33,804 nucleotides of DNA from Sphingomonas mali NBRC 15500 (GTDB lineage Bacteria > Pseudomonadota > Alphaproteobacteria > Sphingomonadales > Sphingomonadaceae): NCBI RefSeq assembly GCF_001598415.1, contig NZ_BCYX01000040.1, positions 1 to 33,804 on the forward strand, written 5' to 3'. This document shows, piece after piece, positions 8,839 through 16,078 of this stretch (position 1 is its first letter; each line of letters opens with the position of its first letter). The notes under the pieces are model-generated. The model saw nothing but the letters and a program-made list of their open reading frames with translations. It did not search any database and had not been told where the DNA came from. Both the position numbers and the translations under genes were made by a program.

Positions 8839-9354
8839 TTGGCAACCGATCTTGGAGAACAACAGGCCCCGGATACGCCAGCTCTGCGGCGCCGGGTCTG
8901 GATTATCGTCGGCCTCGTTTTCACCGCGATCATGTTCTTCCTGGATGACGTGGTGGGCTGGATCAATGGCGGTGGATTGTTTTCCATTGTGGCTGCGAGT
9001 CACGCCATCGCTGATCGTGCGAGGTTGATTGACGTCGACGAGAGCGCCCTCGCGACGATATTTTTCGTGGTCGCCTGCTTAGTCGTAATGGGCTTGTGCG
9101 CTTGGTTCGACTTTCGGCCGGAACGACGCCTAATCCAATTTTTGACAGTGTTTGCCATCTTAGGCGGTGGGTTTGTGCTCAACCATGTTTGCGGAGAGAG
9201 TTTGATCAACAGCTATATGCAGCGGCAAGGTTATAGCCGCTGCCCCATCCGAGACCATGAAGTTGGGAATGGCAAAAGTCGGGTGTGGTTCGAAAATTAC
9301 GTTCGTGCCGCGATCGATTGCACAGCGTCGTTGCCATCCTCTTCCCGTCGCTAG
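8839..9354 (+). CDS. Three-helix membrane protein of unknown function
   Basis: About 171 residues, not recognised. Three hydrophobic segments are clear: VWIIVGLVFTAIMFF, LATIFFVVACLVVMGLCAWF and LIQFLTVFAILGGGFVL. A soluble C-terminal tail follows with two cysteines (SRCPIRDHEV and AAIDC). I prefer a TTG start at 8839, since AGGGGA lies upstream at a good distance and the reading frame before it looks non-coding. A GTG at 8791 would add 16 residues. It is the only plus-strand gene within a block of minus-strand mobile-element genes and seems slightly AT-richer, so it may be cargo picked up separately. The 8551-8838 stretch before it holds no supported gene. Confidence 0.6.
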   Translation: MATDLGEQQAPDTPALRRRVWIIVGLVFTAIMFFLDDVVGWINGGGLFSIVAASHAIADRARLIDVDESALATIFFVVACLVVMGLCAWFDFRPERRLIQFLTVFAILGGGFVLNHVCGESLINSYMQRQGYSRCPIRDHEVGNGKSRVWFENYVRAAIDCTASLPSSSRR

Positions 9355-9482
9355 CCCGACGTCACGAAAGGATCGCGGACGAGCAGAATCAATAAAGTTC
9401 AGTGCCGGCGGGCGGTTTCACCAGCAGACGTATCGACCGGCCTCTGAGCCCCGGCGCGATGTTCGCGCCGGGGCCGCCAGCA

Positions 9483-9803
9483 TCAGTCGGCAGGGTTCCA
9501 GATGACCGCGAAACGATCCTCCGGACCGCCCGCGGCCTGGCCGAGATTGGCGTAGAGCCGGCGAGGTCCGAACTCGGGCGCCGCGAGGCTGAGCGACACG
9601 TAATCGCGGCCCGAGGTCTCGGAGCGGCGGTTCCAGCCGGCACCGATCTCGACCCCGTCGGACAATACCCGATAGTCGGGCTGGGTGTCGGCGGACTTGC
9701 TGCGGTTGCTCACGATGGCGATCTCGGCCGAGATGCTGAGCGTCTTGAGCTGACCCTTGAACGAGCCGTCGTCGTTCTTCGTTACGTATCCGATGGCAGG
9801 CAT
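9483..9803 (-). CDS. DUF736 family protein
   Basis: The 106-residue product starts MPAIGYVTKNDDGSFKGQL and continues with alternating beta strands (LSISAEIAIV, PDYRVLSDGVEIGAGW) and SLAAPEFGPRRLYANLG near the end. This is the pattern I know from DUF736 proteins, which are common on alphaproteobacterial conjugative plasmids and ICEs. Their biochemical role is not established. The start is firm: AAGGAGAAG lies just upstream of the ATG at 9803. It lies between the NTase-HEPN gene and the relaxase region, and supports reading this region as a mobile-element backbone. Confidence 0.85.
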   Translation of the reverse strand: MPAIGYVTKNDDGSFKGQLKTLSISAEIAIVSNRSKSADTQPDYRVLSDGVEIGAGWNRRSETSGRDYVSLSLAAPEFGPRRLYANLGQAAGGPEDRFAVIWNPAD

Positions 9804-9923
9804 GTGACTTCTCCTTCGTATTCGACCGGGACCATCCCGGCGACACGCCGATCGAAGGACCGGGACAAGGAGACGGCGAACCGCATGCGCGGCTGAAGCG
9901 GAGCGTAGGACCGGAGCGCGGAC

Positions 9924-9970
9924 GCTATTTTGCTTCGCGAGGAAGGCGCATCAGCGCCGGGGAAAATAGC
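9924..9970. repeat. Long inverted repeat upstream of the DUF736 gene
   Basis: Arms GCTATTTT (9924-9931) and AAAATAGC (9963-9970) flank an inner hairpin GGCGC-ATCA-GCGCC (9945-9958). A further inverted repeat CCGACC/GGTCGG lies at 9995-10013. Together they fill the 289-bp gap between DUF736 and the NTase-HEPN gene, which holds no supported gene. Possible roles are operator, leader structure or part of a transfer origin. Confidence 0.4.
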
Positions 9971-10092
9971 GGCCGCGCGATGGTTTCGCCGGCTCCGACC
10001 GGTCCCAGGTCGGGGCGTTTCACAGCCGGGTGCGTCGCTGTCGATCTGGCGAAGGACGGCCCAGTGACTGCCCGAATGCTGGCGTGAGAAGC

Positions 10093-11007
10093 CTATTCGG
10101 CGGCGTGCTTCAACTCGTCCAGACGCTCCGTGCAGAGCGCGACCACGATCTCACGCAGCAGCGCGACGGACGCGGCCAGCGCTTCGAGGTCCGGGCCACT
10201 GATCTCGTAGCTGGCGGAATAGCGCGCCTCGACATAAGCGCGCTTCAGCCGCTCGAACCGCGCGCGATCGAGCTTGGTATCGCGCGGCCATGCCTCGACC
10301 AGACGAGGCTCCTTGTCCTCGGAAAGCGAGCGCAGGATTTTGATGTTGTGCGAGCGCGGAAAATAGAGCGTCCGCACGAGAAGAAAGCAGGCATACGCCG
10401 TTTCTGCGGCCTGATGGAGATTGAAAGCAGCCTTGTTACGCCAGTCGCGGTCATCCCCCTGCTGCGCAGCGAATTCTGCCAGCCTCATCCAGTTGGCCAG
10501 GGAATGTGATTGGTCATCGAAATAGCGGCGAGCCATCCCATAAGCGTCGCTCGCGCTAAGGGGATTCGGCGCGGCCAGCGGATGGCGCGGAAGCTCATAA
10601 AGCGCGATCCCGTCGCGGGCGATGTCGGTCCAGAAATACTCGCCGCGCTTGAGTGCCGAATTCACCTCGTCGAGCGAATGGACGATGATGTTGACCGGGC
10701 GCGCGATCCCGGGATCGCGCGCGGTGCGGTCCTCGGCGACGTACCAGTAATCGGCGATATCGGTGAGGTCTTCGTGGCTGACGACGATCAGCAGGTCGAA
10801 GTCGGACTGGTAGCCGTTCGCCGGCTCGTCGACCCAGTCGTCGCGCGCGTAGCTCCCGAACAGGATGATCTTGTAGACCTTGCCATCGCGCTTGTGCGGC
10901 TTGGTCGCCTGCGCGATCGCCTTGTCGAACTCCTCGAGCAATATCTCGCTGAGCCGCGCGAGTTCGCGCTGCTGACGCTCCGGCAGATGGTCGATTTCCG
11001 TCTTCAT
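10093..11007 (-). CDS. Nucleotidyltransferase-HEPN fusion protein
   Basis: The 304-residue protein has a polymerase-beta-type nucleotidyltransferase half with GSYARDD (residues 51-57) and SDFDLLIVV (68-76), whose D69 and D71 are the expected metal ligands. A HEPN-like helical half follows (about 160-290) with AAFNLHQAAETAYACFLL and FPRSHNIKIL. MNT and HEPN proteins often form toxin-antitoxin pairs in which the MNT enzyme modifies the HEPN RNase; here both are in one chain. A clean R-x4-6-H RNase motif is not evident, so RNase activity is doubtful. The ATG at 11007 overlaps the stop of the upstream sigma-like gene as ATGA. This fusion recurs in sphingomonad plasmid and ICE backbones, to my knowledge without a proven role. 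Confidence 0.8.
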   Translation of the reverse strand: MKTEIDHLPERQQRELARLSEILLEEFDKAIAQATKPHKRDGKVYKIILFGSYARDDWVDEPANGYQSDFDLLIVVSHEDLTDIADYWYVAEDRTARDPGIARPVNIIVHSLDEVNSALKRGEYFWTDIARDGIALYELPRHPLAAPNPLSASDAYGMARRYFDDQSHSLANWMRLAEFAAQQGDDRDWRNKAAFNLHQAAETAYACFLLVRTLYFPRSHNIKILRSLSEDKEPRLVEAWPRDTKLDRARFERLKRAYVEARYSASYEISGPDLEALAASVALLREIVVALCTERLDELKHAAE

Positions 11008-11294
11008 CGCCGCCAGCCTTGCGGCAATTTCGCGCGAAGCCAAGCGCAAATGCGTCCACCATGGCGGTGACCGGAGCGCCGCCCGGCCTGCCGGGCGGCA
11101 GCGTCGAGCGCGAGGATCGCGCACGCGACACCGCGCTCGACCTCGGGCATGGACATGCCGAGATCGAGCGCGATCCGGGCATAATCCCAGCCATCGAACC
11201 TGTGCCGCGCGAAGATCGTGCGATCGGGGTCAGGCAGCGCGTCGAGCGCGCGCTGCATCGCGCGCAACACGCGACGGGGTGGCGGCTGATCCAT
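11004..11294 (-). CDS. Small sigma-region-4-like HTH protein
   Basis: The 96-residue product resembles region 4 of sigma-70 factors: LDALPDPDRTIFARHRFDGW, then DYARIALDLGMSMPEVERGVA, a helix-turn-helix in the arrangement that binds a -35 element. There is no region 2, so it cannot be a complete sigma factor and may be an accessory regulator. The ATG at 11294 has GGAG 8 nt upstream. Its stop overlaps the start of the NTase-HEPN gene as ATGA, and the ParB-like gene ends 49 bp upstream on the same strand, suggesting one operon. Confidence 0.75.
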   Translation of the reverse strand: MDQPPPRRVLRAMQRALDALPDPDRTIFARHRFDGWDYARIALDLGMSMPEVERGVACAILALDAAARQAGRRSGHRHGGRICAWLRAKLPQGWRR

Positions 11295-11343
11295 CGAACT
11301 CGCTCCGGACGATGACGGGCGGCGAGGTCGCCCGTCAAAAGGA

Positions 11344-13245
11344 TCAGGCCGCCAGCCGGTCGGTGGGAGCGTCGCTATCCGCGATCTCTGCCCCGTCCGT
11401 TTCGACTGCCGCGTTGCCATCCGGCGTTGCCGCGTCGGGTTCCGGATTGGCGGTTTGCGGAAGGCTGGTGGCGGCATTGGCACCTGTATCCTGTGCGGCG
11501 TCCGCCTTGGCGTTCGCGACGATACGATTGGCGCGGACGGTGGCGACCCCGCCCCGCTCGGTATAGGCAGCGGGCGGGAATGCCATCCAGCGCGGCACCC
11601 AGCGCTCGACCTTGGGGCGTCCGTCCCTGCCCTCAAGGTGGTCAGCGATGATGCGCTTGAGGGTCGCGCCCTTCTCCTTCGCGTTGGCCGAAGCCACCGC
11701 CTCGCCCGCCACCTCGGCGACCATCGCGCCCAGTACCTCCTTGTCGCGGACGAGGTCGAAGAATGCCGGATCGGCTTGCCAGTAATCGGCCATATCGACG
11801 CCCAACGTCAGCCCGATGGCGTCGACCGCAGCGCTGCCGCTGGCCAGCGTCTCGCCCATCACGATCACCACGACATCGAGGATCGCGGGGTCCGGCAAGT
11901 CGAGCAGGCGCAGGAACAAGGCGACCAGTTCCTGCTCGCCGCCCGACCCGAATGGCGCGCCGCCGCTGACGGTCGGACGCTCGGGGTCCATGCCGAGCAG
12001 CGCCAGCACGGCGCGACGGCGCTCGTCGAACGACGTCTCGGCGCGGCACGTCTCGACGCTTTCGGCGGTGCCCTCGTCGCGCGCGGCCTGCGGCTCGCGC
12101 CGTACGGTCCAGAGCGGCGAACCTACCATCGCGTGCGCGAGCATCAGCCGCAGCGCGACGCCCGGTCGTTCGGCCAAGGCGGCGCGCGCGGCGGCATGGC
12201 GGTGGAGATCGACATAGGTCTGCATGGCCGTGGTCACCTCGGCGCGCTGCGCCTTCGTGTCAGACGACCCACTATTCTCGCCGCGCATGGCGCGCTCGGC
12301 CTCGCGGCGGCTGACATAGCCTTCGTGGAAAGTTACCTCACCGGTCGAGCGCACATCGATATAGACGCGCCCGCTTTTGCGCTTGGGCCGCTTCTCATAG
12401 TCCCAGGACTGAAAATATTCGTTCGCCGGAACGACGCTGACCTCGGCCCAGCCATCCGCCAAGTAGTTGGCGCGGCGCTCGGCGATCGCGGCCTCCTGCG
12501 CGGCCCAGAAGGCGCTCGCATCGGCGAAATAGCGGTCCTCACCGAACAGGTCCGAGACGGTGGCCAACCCGCTGGCCTCGACATCGAACAGCGCCAGCTT
12601 GACCGGCACGGTCTGCCCGCCGAGCAGCCACGCCTTGACCTGTTGGCCGGTCGGCGCGCGTTGCTCGGAGTCGTCGGCCAGCGCGATCCATTCGGTCTGC
12701 TGGCGCTTGCTGGCGAGCGTCAGGTGGCGAACCGTGGTCCGGTCGATCTGCTCGGCGGCATACATCGCGCGGATGCGCGGGAGGAGATTGCCGAGCGCGA
12801 GCACGCGTTTCACCATCAGATCGGGCAGGCCGAACGTGGCGGCCACGTCCTCGACGCTGCGGCCTTCCTTCACTAGCCGCGTGAAGGTCGCCCATTGCGT
12901 CACCTCGTCGGCATCGAGCCGCGCGATATTCTCGATCAGCGAGGCCTCGACCGCGTCGGCATCGTCGCTGCTATCGAGGATCGCGCACGGCAATGGCTCG
13001 GGCGGTCCCGCCTCGCCAGCGGCGGCACGCTCGTCGGCGACGATCCGCGCGGCGGTGAATCGCCGCGCGCCCGCGACGATCTCGAACGCGCCGGGTTCGC
13101 AATTGGGCCGGACAACCACCGGCTGGATCACGCCGCGCTTGCGCACGCTCGGCAGGATATCGGTCACGTCGGGCGCGCGTTTCGCCCAGCGCATATTGGC
13201 CTTGCTGATGCTCAGACGGTCGAGCGCGATGAAGTCGAGTTTCAT
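11344..13245 (-). CDS. ParB-like DNA-binding protein with long C-terminal extension
   Basis: The 633-residue product starts with a ParB/Srx-type domain: MKLDFIALDRLSISKANMRW, then RKRGVIQPVVVRP and the box VAGARRFTAARIV (about 57-69). A linker helix LIENIARLDADE and a helix-turn-helix (RSVEDVAATFGLPDLMVKRVL) follow. Residues from about 200 to 600 form a long region of unknown fold, and the tail is alanine-rich and acidic. It is more than twice the length of chromosomal ParB proteins and no parA accompanies it, which fits the ParB-like proteins of mobile elements rather than a partition system. The ATG at 13245 is supported by AGAAGGACC upstream. Whether it hydrolyses CTP like ParB cannot be judged here. 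Confidence 0.85.
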   Translation of the reverse strand: MKLDFIALDRLSISKANMRWAKRAPDVTDILPSVRKRGVIQPVVVRPNCEPGAFEIVAGARRFTAARIVADERAAAGEAGPPEPLPCAILDSSDDADAVEASLIENIARLDADEVTQWATFTRLVKEGRSVEDVAATFGLPDLMVKRVLALGNLLPRIRAMYAAEQIDRTTVRHLTLASKRQQTEWIALADDSEQRAPTGQQVKAWLLGGQTVPVKLALFDVEASGLATVSDLFGEDRYFADASAFWAAQEAAIAERRANYLADGWAEVSVVPANEYFQSWDYEKRPKRKSGRVYIDVRSTGEVTFHEGYVSRREAERAMRGENSGSSDTKAQRAEVTTAMQTYVDLHRHAAARAALAERPGVALRLMLAHAMVGSPLWTVRREPQAARDEGTAESVETCRAETSFDERRRAVLALLGMDPERPTVSGGAPFGSGGEQELVALFLRLLDLPDPAILDVVVIVMGETLASGSAAVDAIGLTLGVDMADYWQADPAFFDLVRDKEVLGAMVAEVAGEAVASANAKEKGATLKRIIADHLEGRDGRPKVERWVPRWMAFPPAAYTERGGVATVRANRIVANAKADAAQDTGANAATSLPQTANPEPDAATPDGNAAVETDGAEIADSDAPTDRLAA

Positions 13246-13750
13246 GGCATTGGTCCTTCTCACTGCCACACCCGGCTCCCGGAAAGCGGGGGCGGGCGGC
13301 GACCAGCGAGCGCAAGGGACCGCCACGAGCGGGGCCGGCACCTGACAGGGCCGCAACGAAGTGGAGGAGCCGGCGAAGCCGGCTTGCCGGGAACGCGTGC
13401 GGTCCCAGCAGCGAGTGCCGCCCTTCCCCGCTTGACCGGGAGGCCAAGCGCCGCCGCGCCAGCGGCGTCCGCCTGTCCGGCGCGCAGCGCCGCCCAACGA
13501 AAGCCGGTACTCCGGAACGAGGCCGGCGGAGAAAGGTGCAAGGTCGGGCTTCGCCGGGCCGCCCGTGCCGGAACGGCGCCAGAGGCCCGAGCGAAACCGG
13601 GCGCACCGGCCGACGGCCGAGCCGGCGTGCCCGCGGGGCAAGTCAAGGGCGCCGCACCCTGTCCGGTTGCGCCAGCAAGCCGGCAGTGTGCGTCATCAGC
13701 CCCGCTCCATTTTCCCGGGGCGTTGCGGGGCGCCCAGCCCCGCTGACTTG
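13246..13750. other. GC-rich non-coding stretch upstream of the ParB-like gene
   Basis: About 500 bp with no supported gene. Open frames are long on several strands at once, as expected by chance in very GC-rich DNA, and none has a start signal or familiar motif. It contains hairpins such as AGCCGGC-GAA-GCCGGCT (13368-13384) and CGGGGC/GCCCCG (13716-13742), the latter directly beside the IS element. It should hold the promoter of the ParB operon. Confidence 0.4.
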
Positions 13751-13759
13751 ATGTCCGTT
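13751..13759 (+). repeat. Left subterminal inverted repeat of the IS element
   Basis: ATGTCCGTT, an exact inverted match to 15245-15253. It lies 81 bp before the transposase start. Confidence 0.5.
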
Positions 13760-13797
13760 CCTGGATGGTCGCCACACCACCGTGTGTCACCATCGCT

Positions 13798-13818
13798 CAG
13801 CGCCGGCGGCCGGCGCTG
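13798..13818 (+). other. Perfect hairpin just upstream of the IS110 transposase
   Basis: Arms CAGCGCCGG (13798-13806) and CCGGCGCTG (13810-13818) enclose a 3-nt loop. It lies 22 bp before the GTG start and next to the ribosome binding region. It could dampen read-through transcription or translation of the transposase, as known for other IS elements; that role is inferred. Confidence 0.5.
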
Positions 13819-13840
13819 ATTACGGAGAGGAGACGAGTCG

Positions 13841-14977
13841 GTGGAAAAAGATGTCTACGTCGGTCTCGACGTACATAAGGCGACGGTCGCAGTCGCCATC
13901 GCACCCGGAGGACGATCGAGCGAGATTCGATACTATGGATCAGTTCCCCATTGCCCAGGAACAATGGCTGATTTGGCGCGGAAGCTCGCGGGAAAACATC
14001 CCGGTCGCCGCATTACTTTTTGCTATGAGGCTGGTGCTTGCGGATACGGCCTTGCGCGCGAATTGACTGAAGCCGGGCACGAATGTCTCGTCGTGGCGCC
14101 TTCGCTGATTCCATCGCGACCAGGCGACCACATCAAGACCGATAAGCGCGATGCCACGACTCTGGCGAAGATGCATCGCGCCGGGGAGCTGACGTCGGTT
14201 TGGGTGCCAGATACGCAGCATGAAGCGATGCGAGACCTCGTCCGGGCGCGCGAAACCTCAATGTATTGGCGGAACAAGGCGCGGCAGGCGCTGTCGAGTT
14301 TCCTGCTGCGGCAGGGCTATCGATATAACGGCACCAAAGCTTGGACGGTAGCCTATTGGCGCTGGCTGGCGACGCTGGAGATGGAGCATCCTGCGCAGCA
14401 GATCGCGATGCAGGAATACATCCTGGCGATCCAGGAAGCCGACGCCCGTCACGATCGCCTCGTCCAGCAGATCGAAGCGGCTGTGCCGAACTGGTCGATG
14501 GCGCCGCTCGTGGCGGCTCTGCAATCTATGCGTGGGATAGCGCTGATCACAGCGGCGACGATCGTGGGCGAGATCGGCGACGTCTCGCGCTTCGAAAACC
14601 CACGAAAGCTGATGGCCTATCTCGGCCTCGTACCCGCCGAACACTCCAGCGACATGAAGATAAGGCGCCGGGGCTTTACCAAAGCCGGGAATGCCAGGGT
14701 ACGCCGGCTTCTGGTCGAGAGCGCGTGGACCTATTGCAGGGCGCCCAGGGTCAGCCAGAGCATCCAGCGCCGGCAGGAGGGACTGGATCTCGACATCGTC
14801 AAAACCGCCTGGAAGGCGCAGCTCCGGCTGCACGATCGCTATCGCCGGCTATCGACCACTGGCAAGCCAAAGAACGTCGTCGTCACCGCCGTCGCTCGCG
14901 AGTTCGTGGGCTTCATCTGGGCGATCGGCCGGCAGGTTGCCGCCAGCAATCAACGAGAGGAGCAACTGGCCGCGTGA
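13841..14977 (+). CDS. IS110/IS1111-family DEDD transposase
   Basis: The 378-residue recombinase mobilises the surrounding IS element. Its RuvC-like N-terminal domain shows the DEDD set: D10 in YVGLDVHK, E63 in CYEAGACG, and D101/D104 in KTDKRDATTL. A coiled middle leads to the C-terminal Tnp20 domain with MRGIALITAATIVGEIGD and a serine pair S269/S270 in PAEHSSDM, where the family has its catalytic serine. The start is GTG at 13841, preceded by GGAGAGGAGACGAG. The length is slightly above the family's usual 300-370 residues. No frameshift or internal stop is seen, so the gene is probably functional. Family members are guided by an RNA encoded in the element; see the stem in the right end. 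Confidence 0.92.
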   Translation: MEKDVYVGLDVHKATVAVAIAPGGRSSEIRYYGSVPHCPGTMADLARKLAGKHPGRRITFCYEAGACGYGLARELTEAGHECLVVAPSLIPSRPGDHIKTDKRDATTLAKMHRAGELTSVWVPDTQHEAMRDLVRARETSMYWRNKARQALSSFLLRQGYRYNGTKAWTVAYWRWLATLEMEHPAQQIAMQEYILAIQEADARHDRLVQQIEAAVPNWSMAPLVAALQSMRGIALITAATIVGEIGDVSRFENPRKLMAYLGLVPAEHSSDMKIRRRGFTKAGNARVRRLLVESAWTYCRAPRVSQSIQRRQEGLDLDIVKTAWKAQLRLHDRYRRLSTTGKPKNVVVTAVAREFVGFIWAIGRQVAASNQREEQLAA

Positions 14978-14999
14978 CCGAACGAGAAGCACGTCGGTG

Positions 15000-15180
15000 C
15001 GCAGCATCGGAGGCGGGGCCGGTCAGGAGAACTCTCGGCCCTTTCTTGTGGCCGGTCATGGAACCGACGCCCGCCCGCTGACAGAGGAAGCTCCGAGACG
15101 AATACCGTGGTCCTGCGGTAACCAACCCGCGCATGAGTGTCTGATCGACCGTCGTCTTGAGCCCCGTCTCCGACCCTGCG
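15000..15180 (+). ncRNA. Candidate guide (bridge/seek) RNA in the right end of the IS element
   Basis: Starting 23 nt after the transposase stop, 15000-15019 and 15161-15180 form a 20-nt imperfect inverted repeat: 17 of 20 positions are exact complements, one of the rest is a G-U pair in RNA, and two adjacent positions form an internal mismatch. The core arms are GGAGGCGGGGC (15009-15019) and GCCCCGTCTCC (15161-15171). About 140 nt lie inside, with smaller hairpins such as GGCCG/CGGCC near 15018-15040. IS1111-type elements carry their guide RNA in this end, so position and fold both agree. Exact RNA ends and guide loops are not determined. Confidence 0.5.
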
Positions 15181-15244
15181 CATGGACGTTTATCACCATG
15201 CTCGGCAGTCCGCCGAGTGCATCGCCATGCCTTTGCTTGACAAA

Positions 15245-15253
15245 AACGGACAT
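15245..15253 (-). repeat. Right subterminal inverted repeat of the IS element
   Basis: AACGGACAT, an exact inverted match to 13751-13759. It lies 268 bp after the transposase stop, beyond the candidate guide RNA. Confidence 0.5.
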
Positions 15254-15596
15254 GAGAGAAAGGGTAGGACGAGACCATCGGAGCTCGTCGTCAGGGGAAG
15301 ACCTTCCCCTACGACCGCGCAGCCGATTGTAGCTGGAGATTTACCGCGGTCTGCGTTCGAGAATGTTCATCGGAACATTCGACCTAAAATGCGGGCAATC
15401 CCCGGACCCGGGCTGGGATCGGTTCACTCGCCGATTGCGTCATCCTATCATGGATAGTCAATCACGAGGACCGCAACTCCTCCAGCCATAAACCGGGGCT
15501 CTGGTAAGACTGACAAGCCCGCCGATCGTCCGGGCCTTCCACCTCAGCTTTATCAACTAAGGACCAAGCTACGACCAATCGCGCCCGGCGTTTTGA
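15254..15596. other. Non-coding stretch between the IS element and the Rhs cassette
   Basis: No gene is supported. A perfect palindrome GAATGTTC-ATCG-GAACATTC occupies 15361-15380 and looks like a binding site for a dimeric regulator. A short hairpin CTATC-ATG-GATAG lies near 15448-15460. No T-tract terminator for the Rhs cassette was found. Confidence 0.4.
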
Positions 15597-16058
15597 TCAA
15601 GGCTTTATGACGCCGGTAGTATATTTGACTATTTTCCCGACCATGATCGCCGGCTTGCCATTGGGCGCTTTCGTATCGACGAGATCGGCAATCACATCCA
15701 TATCGACATGGCGGGGCCCGGAAGAATTCCCACCGATGATGAATGAAAGAAGATTCTTGTACTTATCAGTATATAGATCGCTCTTCGCGAATCTGACGTC
15801 CAACGTTCTCCCGGGGCACCTCAGATCTTCACCGTACGATCCCTCCAGACCCGGGTGAAGTCGTAATCCCTTAATCGAGACATGTTGGGCGGACCTATCA
15901 TATAAATGGCAGGCCGGGTTTTCCGGCGAGCGAGACTGACTGCTGACCTGAGCCGCAGAACACGACGCAGCGCAAACCCGGACAATCGACCCTGTCAAAA
16001 ACGCCCTCAGCGTGCACCTAACAAATCGAGGTTTTAGGCTTCGAAAGCGCCACAACAA
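15597..16058 (-). CDS. Small probably exported protein at the end of the Rhs cassette
   Basis: Up to 153 residues, not recognised. The N-terminus is basic and then hydrophobic with cysteines (FLTGSIVRVCAASCSAAQ), like a signal peptide or lipoprotein signal. The mature part includes GLRLHPGLEGSYGEDLRCPG and NLLSFIIGGNSSGPRHVDMD. The only upstream start in this frame is TTG at 16058, so the true start is uncertain. It begins 20 bp after the stop of the small membrane protein and is probably in the same operon. Its place after an Rhs tip would suit a second immunity or accessory protein, but nothing in the sequence proves that. Confidence 0.5.
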   Translation of the reverse strand: MLWRFRSLKPRFVRCTLRAFLTGSIVRVCAASCSAAQVSSQSRSPENPACHLYDRSAQHVSIKGLRLHPGLEGSYGEDLRCPGRTLDVRFAKSDLYTDKYKNLLSFIIGGNSSGPRHVDMDVIADLVDTKAPNGKPAIMVGKIVKYTTGVIKP

Positions 16059-16078
16059 CCACAGAAAATAAGATTTTT

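Larger units (their letters stand above)
13751..15253 (+). mobile_element. IS110-family (IS1111-type) insertion sequence, ends approximate
   Basis: The element contains one DEDD transposase gene with short left and long right non-coding ends. A perfect 9-bp inverted pair, ATGTCCGTT (13751-13759) and AACGGACAT (15245-15253), brackets it. IS1111-type elements have subterminal inverted repeats, so the true ends may lie a few bases further out. Total length of about 1.5 kb suits the family. No target duplication is expected for it. The left flank is a GC-rich hairpin region. Confidence 0.7.

Noticed and set aside
11344..13245. Plasmid partition locus or replication origin
   Set aside because: No ParA, Rep protein or iteron-like repeats accompany the ParB-like gene.
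13260..13793. Overlapping long frames on both strands before the IS element
   Set aside because: Three or more frames are open at once, as expected by chance in GC-rich DNA. None has a ribosome binding site or a recognisable protein.
13764..15279. A shorter inverted pair GATGGTC/GACCATC as ends of the IS element
   Set aside because: Only 7 bp match, while the 9-bp pair at 13751 and 15245 lies near it and is exact, so the latter was preferred.
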